This document shows positions 9,752-18,156 of a DNA stretch of 64,000 nucleotides, piece by piece. Origin of the DNA: Flammeovirga kamogawensis (GTDB lineage: Bacteria; Bacteroidota; Bacteroidia; Cytophagales; Flammeovirgaceae); contig NZ_CP076128.1 in the NCBI RefSeq assembly GCF_018736065.1, positions 62,001 to 126,000 of the forward strand, given 5' to 3'. Position 1 is the first letter of the stretch; every line of letters starts with the position of its first letter. The notes under the pieces are model-generated. The model was not told the origin of the DNA and did no database searches. It saw only the letters and a program-made list of their open reading frames with translations. A program made the translations under genes and the position numbers.

Positions 9752-9823
9752 TGATACAGAAACTGAGAAAAAACAGTAGAGGAATCCAATATAAAGTTTA
9801 TTAAAGTTCAGTGTCTTAAAATT

Positions 9824-11050
9824 TTATATTGAACCGTTAGAATTAGTACGAATCAATAGCACTCCAAAGTTATTTTGATCACTTGTTTGTTTAGAGCCTA
9901 CAATAATAAAGTCACCATTTTTGGCTTCAAGCAAACTGTTTCCTCTTTGCTCTTTAACACCACCAATAGATTTTTCCCATTGTTTTTGTCCTTTACTGTC
10001 AATTTTAATAAGTAAAGTATTAAAGCCCTCTAAGCTGGTGTTATCACCATATTCGTCAGGAACCCAGACTTCTGTATAGCCTGTTATAGCAAAACCACCA
10101 TCTTTAGTAGCAGTAATTCCGTTTCCTTCATCATAACTTAAACCACCAAAAGATTTATGCCACATTTGTTGTCCTTCTTTGTCAGTTTTTACTACCCAAC
10201 AATCTAAACTTGCCTCAGCAAAAGTGTAAGAATAGCCTACAAAAACAAATCCTCCATCTTCAGTCTGTACAAATTCATTGGCCTTTTCTGTGTCACCACC
10301 TCCATAGGTTCTTTCCCATTTTGTAGTGCCTTCAAGATCAATGTTAAACATCCAAACATCCCATTTTCCTTTTCCTGATGATTCAGTGTTACCAATAACA
10401 GTATAACCTCCGTTTACAGGTAAAATACCAACAGCTTCATCATTTTTAGCACCTCCATATGTTTTTCTCCACTCTTGTACTCCTTTACTATCTACTTTTA
10501 ATACAAAAGCATCACCGCTAGGGTCTTCTTGAGTTAAAGAAATAATTTTACCACCAATAATAAAACCACCGTCTTCAGTTTCAGATATGCAAGTTCCTTC
10601 TTCAATAGAGTTCTCGTCACCATAAGTTTGTCTCCAAACTAATTTACCTTGTGCAGATATTTTCACTACCCAGGTATCTTTTAGATCCACACTTAAACCA
10701 TAAGAATCAGAGCTACCAACAGTTATGTAACCACCATCTTTTGTTTGAATGATATCGTAAACCTCTTCAGTTTCGGAATCTCCAAATTTATAATTCCATT
10801 TTATATTTCCATTGTCATCAACTTTCCATAAACTCATGTCCATGTTACCGCTTGTTCCTACAGATCTACCAGCAATAACGTAACCGTTATCATGTGCTTT
10901 TACTATAGATACACCAATATCATATTTACCTCCACCTAGAACTTTAATAAAACTTGAATAAGTTTTTACAGGTAGAGGCATCTTTTCAGCTTTAGCTGAA
11001 AAAGAAAAAATGGCACACAGAAATGTGATGATTAAAAAATGTTGTTTCAT
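9824..11050 (-). CDS. Secreted seven-repeat beta-propeller protein
   Basis: 408 residues with a clear signal peptide (1-22, ending AKAE). The rest is seven imperfect repeats of about 50 residues with the core 'DGGY/FI..G' then 'D.WVVK.D..G...W...YGG', as expected for a seven-bladed beta-propeller. No catalytic motif is visible and there is no C-terminal sorting domain. It ends 73 nt before the ATG of the PorE-like gene and in the same reading frame, so the two may be co-transcribed. A structural or binding role at the cell surface is an inference. Confidence 0.8.
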   Translation of the reverse strand: MKQHFLIITFLCAIFSFSAKAEKMPLPVKTYSSFIKVLGGGKYDIGVSIVKAHDNGYVIAGRSVGTSGNMDMSLWKVDDNGNIKWNYKFGDSETEEVYDIIQTKDGGYITVGSSDSYGLSVDLKDTWVVKISAQGKLVWRQTYGDENSIEEGTCISETEDGGFIIGGKIISLTQEDPSGDAFVLKVDSKGVQEWRKTYGGAKNDEAVGILPVNGGYTVIGNTESSGKGKWDVWMFNIDLEGTTKWERTYGGGDTEKANEFVQTEDGGFVFVGYSYTFAEASLDCWVVKTDKEGQQMWHKSFGGLSYDEGNGITATKDGGFAITGYTEVWVPDEYGDNTSLEGFNTLLIKIDSKGQKQWEKSIGGVKEQRGNSLLEAKNGDFIIVGSKQTSDQNNFGVLLIRTNSNGSI

Positions 11051-11114
11051 TCTAATTTTATTAGGTCAAATTGACATCTACCTAAACAACGTATAAAAAT
11101 GTAAATTATTCTAT

Positions 11115-12188
11115 CTAAACCATTTTTACATAACTTCCTAAGAAAGTAATTGTGTCAGGGTATACTCGAATTATCTCTTGAACCTTACTTTCTTCAAAGT
11201 GACCATCGAAATCTATTAAGAACCAGTACTTAAAATTATCTTTAATTTTGGCTGGTCTGCTTTCAATTTTTGTAAGGTTGATGTCTCGTTGTCTGAATTC
11301 TTCCAAGAAGTTTGCCAAATCTCCCGGAGTATCACCAATTTTTGCTAAAACAGATGTTTTATCATTACCAGATTTCTGGTTTACAACATCTTTTGCCAGT
11401 ATTAAGAAACGTGTAGTATTATCTTGGCTGTCCTCTATGTTATTGTAAAGGATAGGTAGTTTGTAAAGTTTTGCAGCTATCTGAGAACAAATTGCAGCAG
11501 CACCTTCTTCTTCTAGAGCTAATTTTGCAGCCTTTGATGTAGAAGCAACTTGGATGAGTTTTATGTCATCACCAAAATAATCTTCTATAAAATTACGACA
11601 TTGTCTAAAAGCAATATCTTTAGAATAAATCTTAGTGATTTTAGCAGGGTCATCCATGTTAGATGCCAAAGTGAAGTTAACAGATAATGGTAACTCAGCT
11701 ACTATTTTGACATTTCTATAACATAACTGATCAATAGTTTCTGCTACAGTACCCTCTTGGTTATTTTCAATAGGAACAACACCAAAACGAACGCGTTCAG
11801 TTTCTACATTATCAAAAACTGATTTGATAGTTTTAAGCGGGATATACTCACTCATAGCACCAAAACGATTTTCAGCAGCTTGATGTGTATAACTTCCTTC
11901 AGGGCCTAAGAATGCAACTTTTTCTGGAAGCTCAATATTTCTACTTACTGCAAATATTTCAAGAAATATAGCTTCTACTGCAGAGTGATTTAAAGTACCG
12001 CTATCATCAGTAGAAAGAGATGTTAGTCTATCTATGATAGCTTTTTCTCTTTCAGGTCTATAAATAACAGATTTCTCATGTTTTTTTAATTCCCCAACTT
12101 GCTTTACGATATTCATTCTTTCGTTTAAAAGACGAAGTACTTGGTTATCTATAGCATCTATCTGATTTCTTAATGACAATAAGTCCAT
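11115..12188 (-). CDS. pheA: Bifunctional chorismate mutase / prephenate dehydratase (P-protein)
   Basis: Turns chorismate into prephenate and then phenylpyruvate for phenylalanine synthesis. The AroQ-type chorismate mutase domain covers about 1-88 (LRNQIDAIDNQVLRLLNERM). The prephenate dehydratase domain covers about 93-270, starting FLGPEGSYTHQAA and including the TTRFLIL segment. A C-terminal ACT domain (about 277-357) has the ESRP motif used in phenylalanine feedback binding. The 357-residue length fits the three-domain family. It is separated by a hairpin terminator from the upstream small secreted protein gene and appears to be transcribed alone. Confidence 0.96.
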   Translation of the reverse strand: MDLLSLRNQIDAIDNQVLRLLNERMNIVKQVGELKKHEKSVIYRPEREKAIIDRLTSLSTDDSGTLNHSAVEAIFLEIFAVSRNIELPEKVAFLGPEGSYTHQAAENRFGAMSEYIPLKTIKSVFDNVETERVRFGVVPIENNQEGTVAETIDQLCYRNVKIVAELPLSVNFTLASNMDDPAKITKIYSKDIAFRQCRNFIEDYFGDDIKLIQVASTSKAAKLALEEEGAAAICSQIAAKLYKLPILYNNIEDSQDNTTRFLILAKDVVNQKSGNDKTSVLAKIGDTPGDLANFLEEFRQRDINLTKIESRPAKIKDNFKYWFLIDFDGHFEESKVQEIIRVYPDTITFLGSYVKMV

Positions 12189-12275
12189 ATAATCGCACCT
12201 TAATGTTAATCCTTGAAATATTACTTTTCTTAAAAGTTATCCTACAAAACTATTGATTTTTTATAGTTTTGACAC

Positions 12276-12312
12276 AAAAAAAGGGTAGAAGTTAAATACT
12301 CCGACCCTTTTT
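12276..12312 (-). terminator. Hairpin terminator downstream of the 142-aa secreted protein gene
   Basis: AAAAAGGGT (12278-12286) pairs with ACCCTTTTT (12304-12312). On the minus strand the hairpin ends in a T run, 18 nt past the stop codon, separating this gene from pheA. Confidence 0.7.
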
Positions 12313-12329
12313 AAGTAATATTTTGCTGT

Positions 12330-12758
12330 TTATCTCTTAAAGCCAAGAACTGCTGCACCACAGTAGCTCTTAGAATCTTTAAATGTAAAACTTAAGTAAT
12401 AAATACCAGTTGAAGTACATTTGTAAGTCCAAGTGCCTAAGAATCTATTGTTATAGAAACTAGAAATAATTCTACGTCTTTTAGCGTCATATAAAGTACT
12501 GATTAAGCCTTGAGCTCCACCGTCTTTACCAGAAATAGTAATTTGGTAGCTAGTATCTTTTGCTAATACACAAGTATATTCAATTTTACGACGTGTACCG
12601 TTACGACCATCGATTCTGTAACTCTTAGAGAATTGGAATCCTGGATTTAACTCTTTCATACTCTTTGTAACATAAAGTTCTGCGTTACATTGAGCGTTTG
12701 CTTCGTTAAGAGTGAATAGAGCAAACATTAGTGAGAATGCTAAGAATATTTTTTTCAT
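12330..12758 (-). CDS. Small secreted protein of unknown function with four cysteines
   Basis: 142 residues. Residues 1-22 are a signal peptide (hydrophobic core, cleavage after 'NANA'), and the mature protein begins at about QCNAE. Four cysteines in the mature part could form two disulfides. The remainder is polar and beta-rich, with repeated 'TG.YY' and 'YKC/YTC' strands, and suggests a jelly-roll or pre-peptidase C-like sandwich. I do not recognise a named family. It has its own terminator and sits next to another exported protein gene. Confidence 0.7.
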   Translation of the reverse strand: MKKIFLAFSLMFALFTLNEANAQCNAELYVTKSMKELNPGFQFSKSYRIDGRNGTRRKIEYTCVLAKDTSYQITISGKDGGAQGLISTLYDAKRRRIISSFYNNRFLGTWTYKCTSTGIYYLSFTFKDSKSYCGAAVLGFKR

Positions 12759-12797
12759 CGTTCTAAGTATTTTTTTATTCTGTAGAAGAATGAGCTA

Positions 12798-13700
12798 TTA
12801 TTTAATAACCTTGTTACGAATAGATTTTAATAAACTTGTGATCTTTTGAATATCACTGTCAGTTACATGAACAACACTTCTAGTGCCATCTGTTACAACA
12901 AGTACACCGTCGATCTCTTCCATTGTAGGCTCTCCTACGATAACCTCAATTTCGATTTCGTCATATACTTCTTGAAGTGCAGTTAAATCATTTATTAAAT
13001 CTTCAAAACCAGCACTAGACTTGTAGATGTCTAAAACTAATAATAATTGATCTAATACAATTTTCTGATCACCAATTTTATCTTTAAGAAGGTCATTAGG
13101 TTCTCTGCTATTTACTACTGTAGTTAAGTAAACAGCTTCAATCCATCCTCCAGCAAGAATAAGAACACTTACGTTTTCTCGCTTTCTTTCTCTTAAATTA
13201 TTATTTATTTTTTCAAAGTTAAGAGTCGTTTGTTGGATCAATTCATCCAATCTGTTTGAACTCTCAGCTAATTCTTTAATTGTTTCGTAATCAAAAAATG
13301 CTCCGATTCCTAAACCATCAGCTAGGTCTCTAACTGAGTTAAGGTAAGTAATTGCATCTTGATTTTTTCCGTAGATGTTTGCAAACCCTAAATCGGTACC
13401 ATATATACCGAGGTTAATTGCCTTTTGAAAAGTTGTATTGTATCTCGAAACAGCATCTGGTGCATTCATATCACCTTTATTGTATATTGTTCCGTTTTCT
13501 TTGATTAATACAGATATTTCTAATGGGGATGGAATAGATTCCAACACCTCAGTAACAGGTAACACTTCTTGTGTTACTTTTGTAGGCTGGGCTTCTTCAG
13601 TACTTGATTTAACTTTATCTTTAGGCAATTCACTAGCCATTGATACAGATGATGCAAGTAGCACTGATGCTGCCAGTGTATTTAGATATTTGGTCTTCAT
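12798..13700 (-). CDS. Exported protein of unknown function
   Basis: 300 residues with a signal peptide (1-23, cleavage near SMASE). A low-complexity linker to about residue 58 is followed by a mainly helical body with 'ENGTIYNKGDMNAPDAVSRY' and 'LGIYGTDLGFANIY' segments. I recognise no catalytic motif; it looks like the helical hypothetical proteins common in marine Bacteroidota envelopes. No lipobox is present, so it is probably periplasmic. It starts 67 nt downstream of the ABC fusion gene and could be co-transcribed with it. Confidence 0.7.
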   Translation of the reverse strand: MKTKYLNTLAASVLLASSVSMASELPKDKVKSSTEEAQPTKVTQEVLPVTEVLESIPSPLEISVLIKENGTIYNKGDMNAPDAVSRYNTTFQKAINLGIYGTDLGFANIYGKNQDAITYLNSVRDLADGLGIGAFFDYETIKELAESSNRLDELIQQTTLNFEKINNNLRERKRENVSVLILAGGWIEAVYLTTVVNSREPNDLLKDKIGDQKIVLDQLLLVLDIYKSSAGFEDLINDLTALQEVYDEIEIEVIVGEPTMEEIDGVLVVTDGTRSVVHVTDSDIQKITSLLKSIRNKVIK

Positions 13701-13767
13701 CTTTCTTTGGTTTTCTAATATCTATTTTTCTATAGTTGCTTAAATAACTACAATTAGATTTAAACTT

Positions 13768-16700
13768 TTATGCTTCTTTTGACATTATTCTTGAAAATAA
13801 TACTTCAACACCTTCAATGAGCTTTTTGAGGAGTTCAAAATAAAGAGTGAAGTATAAAATCAATGACATAAGCCAGATCATAAGCACATTAAATGTAAAT
13901 GTGTCAATATATGTGCCAAATACTTTCTTTTCAGGTGCAAAAAGGTGAGTTCTATAATCAAGAGGACCAGAAGTATTCTCCTTAATGAAGAAAATAGGGT
14001 CAATTAATTGTATAATTCTATTATGATCAACCACAGTTCTGTTTAAAACATTTTTGTTTTTCACAAAAGTTTCAAGTTGATTGTTATAGTAAAGATTTTT
14101 AGATTTTGAAAGATCAAACTTATCGCCTAGCTCTTTTTTCATCTTATATATCTTAGTATCACGCTCTTCTTCTGCTTTAATTAAAATGTCATTGTAGAAA
14201 ATTGAAGATTCGTAGAAAATCTTTCTAAGTTTATTTCCTTCATTAGAAGATACTTTACCATCAGATAAATAATCTAAAGCTAATTCTTTTTTATCAGAAT
14301 GAGTTGTAAAGAATAAATCTGAATTAATTTCATTTGTTAAAGTAAGAATATCTGATTTTAATATTTTAGCTGTACTATCATTAGTGTTTTTACTATTTAA
14401 TTGTACATCATATAAAATCTCTTCCATTTTAGGTTCCCAATAAGCACTTTTGTAATTACTTTGACTCAATTTCATGTCAATATCAAAGAATGGCTTTTCA
14501 TATCTGTTGTTTTTATATTGCTCAACAGATAATGCTTCATATGCCCATCTAGATGTCATTACATCTGCAATTAATGGAGTTTTACCATGTTGACTAATCG
14601 TATTATTTAATTTAGAAAAATCAAATATTAATCCACTCAATATCATTTGAGGAATCAAAAGAATAGGGATCAATATGTAAACAGTTATTGCAGAGTTAAA
14701 TGCTGATGATATATTTAAACCAATCATGTTTGCATGGCAAGAAACTGTAAATAGAACTAGCCAATAAGCGAATGAAAGGTCTGGTATTTCAAGAATTGTG
14801 TTACCTATTAATACAAAAGTTGCCGTTTGAACAGCTGAAAAACCAAAGAGAATAATCAGTTTAGAAAACAAGTAACTAGATCTACTTAAGTTCAAGAAGG
14901 ATTCTCTTTTCTTTATTTTTCTATCTTTAATGATCTCTTCAGCACTCACAGTCATACCCATAAATAAAGCAACTAAAATTGCAATTAGGATATAAGCAGG
15001 TACATTTTCATTATGTCTAAATAGGTATTCAGTATCGCCATCTTTGATGTAATATATTATCCAAGATAATAATAATGCTAAGAATGGAGCTTCTAATAAG
15101 TTAATTAGAAGGTATTGTTTATTACTGAATTTAGACAAGAAATCACGGACTGTAAAAATTGCAGTCTGTTTTAGTTTAGATGGTATTCTTAATGTTTTCG
15201 GAGGGTCTACATGAACCTCTTCTACATCTGGTTTCTCAAAAGTTTCAGTGTAAACTCTATACCAATCTTCAGGTGTAGCTTTTCTCTTATTTGTAAACTC
15301 ACCGTATTCATCTACTACTTGTGCTTCAATAATATTGAAGAGTTGTTCAGGGTTAACATTACCACAAGTATTACATTGTCCTTGATCACTATCAACTTGT
15401 CCAGCAGCACTCTTAAAGTGTGTAATTGCTTCGATTGGGTTACCATAGAAAACAGGATACCCACCAGTATCGAGTAGCCACATTTTATCAAACATTTTGT
15501 AAATGTCTGACGAAGGCTGATGTATAACAACAAAGATTAATTTTCCTTTTAAAGAAAGTTCTTTTAATAAATCGATTACATTTTCTGAGTCACGTGACGA
15601 TAAACCAGATGTTGGTTCATCAACAAACATTACTGCAGGTTCACGGATTAATTCTAATGCAATGTTTAGTCTTTTTCTTTGTCCTCCTGATATTTTCTTA
15701 TTAAGAACATTACCCACAACTAAATGAGCAATTCTATCAAGTCCTAGACTTTCAAGAACTTCAGTAACTTTATTCGTTAACTCTTCCTCACTCATGTCTT
15801 TAAAACAGAGTTTAGCATTGTAGAATAAGTTTTGGAATACTGTAAGTTCTTCAATTAGAAGGTCGTCTTGAGCTATATATCCAATGACGCCTTCAATTTT
15901 ATCTTTTTCTTTATGGATATTGTATCCATTAATTCTTACTTCACCTCCAGAAGGAGTTTCTAAGCCTGCTAAAACATTTAAGAGTGTAGTTTTACCAGCA
16001 CCAGAAGCACCCATAATACCGATTAGCTGACCTGAGTTTTCACCAAAATTTATATCTCTAAGACCAATACCTCCATTAGGGAACTTGTATTCTAGATTTT
16101 CTACAATGAAAGAAATATTACCATTAATTTCATCAGAGTTGTATTTGTTTACTAGATCACTGTAGTATAAAGGAGCACCTTTAGGTGTTTTAAAAATACT
16201 ACCAGGAGAAAAGAGGTGAATTGTATTAGCAGCAACAGGTTGACCATTTAAATAAATTGTGTCTTTACCTGTATATTTAGTGAAGTATAAAGCAACACTT
16301 TTTAAGCGAATAAAGATAATTTCACCATCAAGTAAACCTGAGTCAATAAATTTAATTTTACTTCCTTCAGGAGGCATTTCATCATCGAAAATAAGGATAT
16401 CCTCATTGTCGATTTTAGAAGAATGCGTTTCGATGATAAATCTCTCTAATAATTTATACTCAGCAGAAGGGATATTAAATACATCAGCAACCGTATGGAT
16501 AATATCCATTCGTTGAGGTGTGAATGATTTATCTGAAGAAACTAGTTCCAAAAGTTTTACCATTACAATGGTTTTTTGCTTTTGATCTAGTGTTTTGTTA
16601 ATCTTTCTACAAAGTGATAATGTACGAACTGAGTTACGTACAGAGACAGCATCAGTTAAAGCCTTGTCAGTTTCTGCTGATTCTCCTTTCGCAGCTCTTT

Positions 16701-16914
16701 TCTTTGCCGCTTTCGCTTTTCTCTTAGCAATACGATCTTCTTCATCTTGGATAAGCTGGTCGTAAAGCTGGATATATTCTTCGACTGATCGCTTTTCAAG
16801 TTCTTGATTAAGGAACTTGATAACAAAGTCTCTCTCTACAGAAGTTAAACCTTCGTCTTGAGTAGATATAATTGCAAATAATTGCGTCAGTGCTTTTAGT
16901 ATTTCTTCACTCAT
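13768..16914 (-). CDS. TerB-like / FHA-like / ABCG-type ABC transporter fusion protein
   Basis: 1048-residue half-transporter-plus. Residues 1-165 are helical and TerB-like, interrupted by a Lys/Ala-rich segment at 63-77. Residues about 185-260 are a small beta domain in the place where FHA domains occur in related ABCG proteins. The ATPase has Walker A GASGAGKT at 302-309, signature ISGGQRKRL, and Walker B VMFVDEPTSGL, followed by a CNTC pair. A six-TM ABC2-type membrane region is interrupted by an extended, likely extracytoplasmic loop of about 200 residues before the last TM. Substrate unknown. It lies directly downstream of the siaC-like gene but behind a strong terminator. Confidence 0.85.
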   Translation of the reverse strand: MSEEILKALTQLFAIISTQDEGLTSVERDFVIKFLNQELEKRSVEEYIQLYDQLIQDEEDRIAKRKAKAAKKRAAKGESAETDKALTDAVSVRNSVRTLSLCRKINKTLDQKQKTIVMVKLLELVSSDKSFTPQRMDIIHTVADVFNIPSAEYKLLERFIIETHSSKIDNEDILIFDDEMPPEGSKIKFIDSGLLDGEIIFIRLKSVALYFTKYTGKDTIYLNGQPVAANTIHLFSPGSIFKTPKGAPLYYSDLVNKYNSDEINGNISFIVENLEYKFPNGGIGLRDINFGENSGQLIGIMGASGAGKTTLLNVLAGLETPSGGEVRINGYNIHKEKDKIEGVIGYIAQDDLLIEELTVFQNLFYNAKLCFKDMSEEELTNKVTEVLESLGLDRIAHLVVGNVLNKKISGGQRKRLNIALELIREPAVMFVDEPTSGLSSRDSENVIDLLKELSLKGKLIFVVIHQPSSDIYKMFDKMWLLDTGGYPVFYGNPIEAITHFKSAAGQVDSDQGQCNTCGNVNPEQLFNIIEAQVVDEYGEFTNKRKATPEDWYRVYTETFEKPDVEEVHVDPPKTLRIPSKLKQTAIFTVRDFLSKFSNKQYLLINLLEAPFLALLLSWIIYYIKDGDTEYLFRHNENVPAYILIAILVALFMGMTVSAEEIIKDRKIKKRESFLNLSRSSYLFSKLIILFGFSAVQTATFVLIGNTILEIPDLSFAYWLVLFTVSCHANMIGLNISSAFNSAITVYILIPILLIPQMILSGLIFDFSKLNNTISQHGKTPLIADVMTSRWAYEALSVEQYKNNRYEKPFFDIDMKLSQSNYKSAYWEPKMEEILYDVQLNSKNTNDSTAKILKSDILTLTNEINSDLFFTTHSDKKELALDYLSDGKVSSNEGNKLRKIFYESSIFYNDILIKAEEERDTKIYKMKKELGDKFDLSKSKNLYYNNQLETFVKNKNVLNRTVVDHNRIIQLIDPIFFIKENTSGPLDYRTHLFAPEKKVFGTYIDTFTFNVLMIWLMSLILYFTLYFELLKKLIEGVEVLFSRIMSKEA

Positions 16915-17044
16915 AGATTACCGTGTCTACTACGGAAATTCAAATCTTTATTAAAAAATATATACTTAGCAAAAAGTATACATTTATTTAATGCAGTAGT
17001 TTGGGGAAATATTGTATTTCAAGAAGTTTTTTCTTGAGATAAAT

Positions 17045-17085
17045 AAAAAAAACACTTGATTAAGTCGAATAATCAAGTGTTTTTT
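17045..17085 (-). terminator. Hairpin terminator after the siaC-like gene
   Basis: A 14-bp perfect stem (17049-17062 with 17070-17083, core CACTTGATTA/TAATCAAGTG) is flanked by A and T runs. It lies 18 nt after the SiaC stop and separates the signalling operon from the ABC fusion gene. Confidence 0.85.
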
Positions 17086-17102
17086 AATGGTACTAACTAA
17101 TT

Positions 17103-17465
17103 TTAGTACGTTTCGAATTCAAATTCTAATTCGACTAATTCTTCGAATTCTTCACCTGCTTCTTGCATGTCTTCATCATCTTCATGATAATACCATACTA
17201 CAGTTACTCCTTCGATTTCTTCTAATTTAGATAATACATCTAAAATAAGTTTTGATGAGGCTGTATTGAAATACTCAAGTTTAAATAAAAACTTTGTACT
17301 CGATAATGCTTCTTCAGAATAAGCGTCGATCCAATTTAAAATAGGAGCAAAGAATTCTGCGGAATCTTCAGGAAGTGATCTACCTGAAATCTCAAACAAT
17401 TCGTTGTCTTTGTCCAAGATGACTTTTGGTGTATCCTCCGTGCCGGCTAGATTAAGGACTTTCAT
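17103..17465 (-). CDS. siaC: SiaC-like partner-switch phosphoprotein (DUF1987)
   Basis: 120 residues, cytoplasmic and acidic. In Pseudomonas the DUF1987 protein SiaC is phosphorylated by SiaB and dephosphorylated by the PP2C phosphatase SiaA, and its unphosphorylated form binds a target. The family core KLEYFNTASSKLILDVL is present. The Thr in it is residue 68, the position of the known SiaC phosphosite. The start lies 6 nt after the siaB stop, so the pair is co-translated. No GGDEF (SiaD) gene is nearby, so the downstream target must differ from the Pseudomonas one. Confidence 0.9.
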   Translation of the reverse strand: MKVLNLAGTEDTPKVILDKDNELFEISGRSLPEDSAEFFAPILNWIDAYSEEALSSTKFLFKLEYFNTASSKLILDVLSKLEEIEGVTVVWYYHEDDEDMQEAGEEFEELVELEFEFETY

Positions 17466-17471
17466 GTATTG

Positions 17472-18032
17472 TTATTTTAGTTTCCTTGGAATTGTCGTTT
17501 TAAGAGAAAAAAATGTGAACTCATCATTGATGGGTTCGAAATCAAAACGAAGTTTTTCGCCAGATTTTCGTGCCATATCAATAAAACCAAGACCTGCACC
17601 ACCTTTAGCAGAGATCTTGCCATTTTTGATAATGTCTTTATATAAATTTTTAAGACCGTCTTTATCAAGGTCGTTAATTCTTTCTAATCTGTCAGCAATG
17701 TCTTTTACATTTTTAGAAAGTATTGGGTTTCCCGATGTGATAAAATAAGAATCATCTTCTTTACCGATCATAAATACGGCGCTGTTCTTTTTATCAGAAG
17801 TTGGTTCCATCGGGACAGCATATTTACTGATATTTTGCAAACATTCTACCATAACATTAAAGACCTTTCTCTTGATCTTTGATTGTTCTCCATATGAATC
17901 CATATTCCTTTCGGCCATGGATAAAACAGATTTGGTAATGTCCTGCGTGATCTCTCCTTCATAAATAAGGATAAGATCTTTATCAAGCATTGTCCTGTGA
18001 AGTTCGTAGATGTATTTCATATGTCCGAACAA
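17472..18032 (-). CDS. siaB: SiaB family protein kinase
   Basis: 186 residues with a GHKL-like fold. The N-box reads MVECLQNISKYA and a glycine-rich segment GGAGLGFIDMAR occurs near the C-terminus, matching the SiaB family rather than classical histidine kinases. By family knowledge it phosphorylates SiaC on Ser/Thr. It is tightly followed by siaC (6 nt) and preceded at 124 nt by the SiaA-like phosphatase, giving an A-B-C gene order like that of the Pseudomonas operon. Confidence 0.88.
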   Translation of the reverse strand: MFGHMKYIYELHRTMLDKDLILIYEGEITQDITKSVLSMAERNMDSYGEQSKIKRKVFNVMVECLQNISKYAVPMEPTSDKKNSAVFMIGKEDDSYFITSGNPILSKNVKDIADRLERINDLDKDGLKNLYKDIIKNGKISAKGGAGLGFIDMARKSGEKLRFDFEPINDEFTFFSLKTTIPRKLK

Positions 18033-18156
18033 ATAATTTAATCAGTGTATAGTCAAAGACACTGTATTAATATCTTTACTCTATTAAAATAGCAAGATGT
18101 AAAAAAAAGATTATCAAATATAAATAAACATATCAAACTAACAAGTATTTATTAGC

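Noticed and set aside
13438-13743. 101-codon open frame on the plus strand
   Set aside because: It lies antisense to the exported-protein gene, has no ribosome-binding context and no recognisable family; it is a shadow of the real gene.
17404-17748. 114-codon plus-strand frame across siaB and siaC
   Set aside because: Overlaps two well-identified genes on the other strand and resembles no family.
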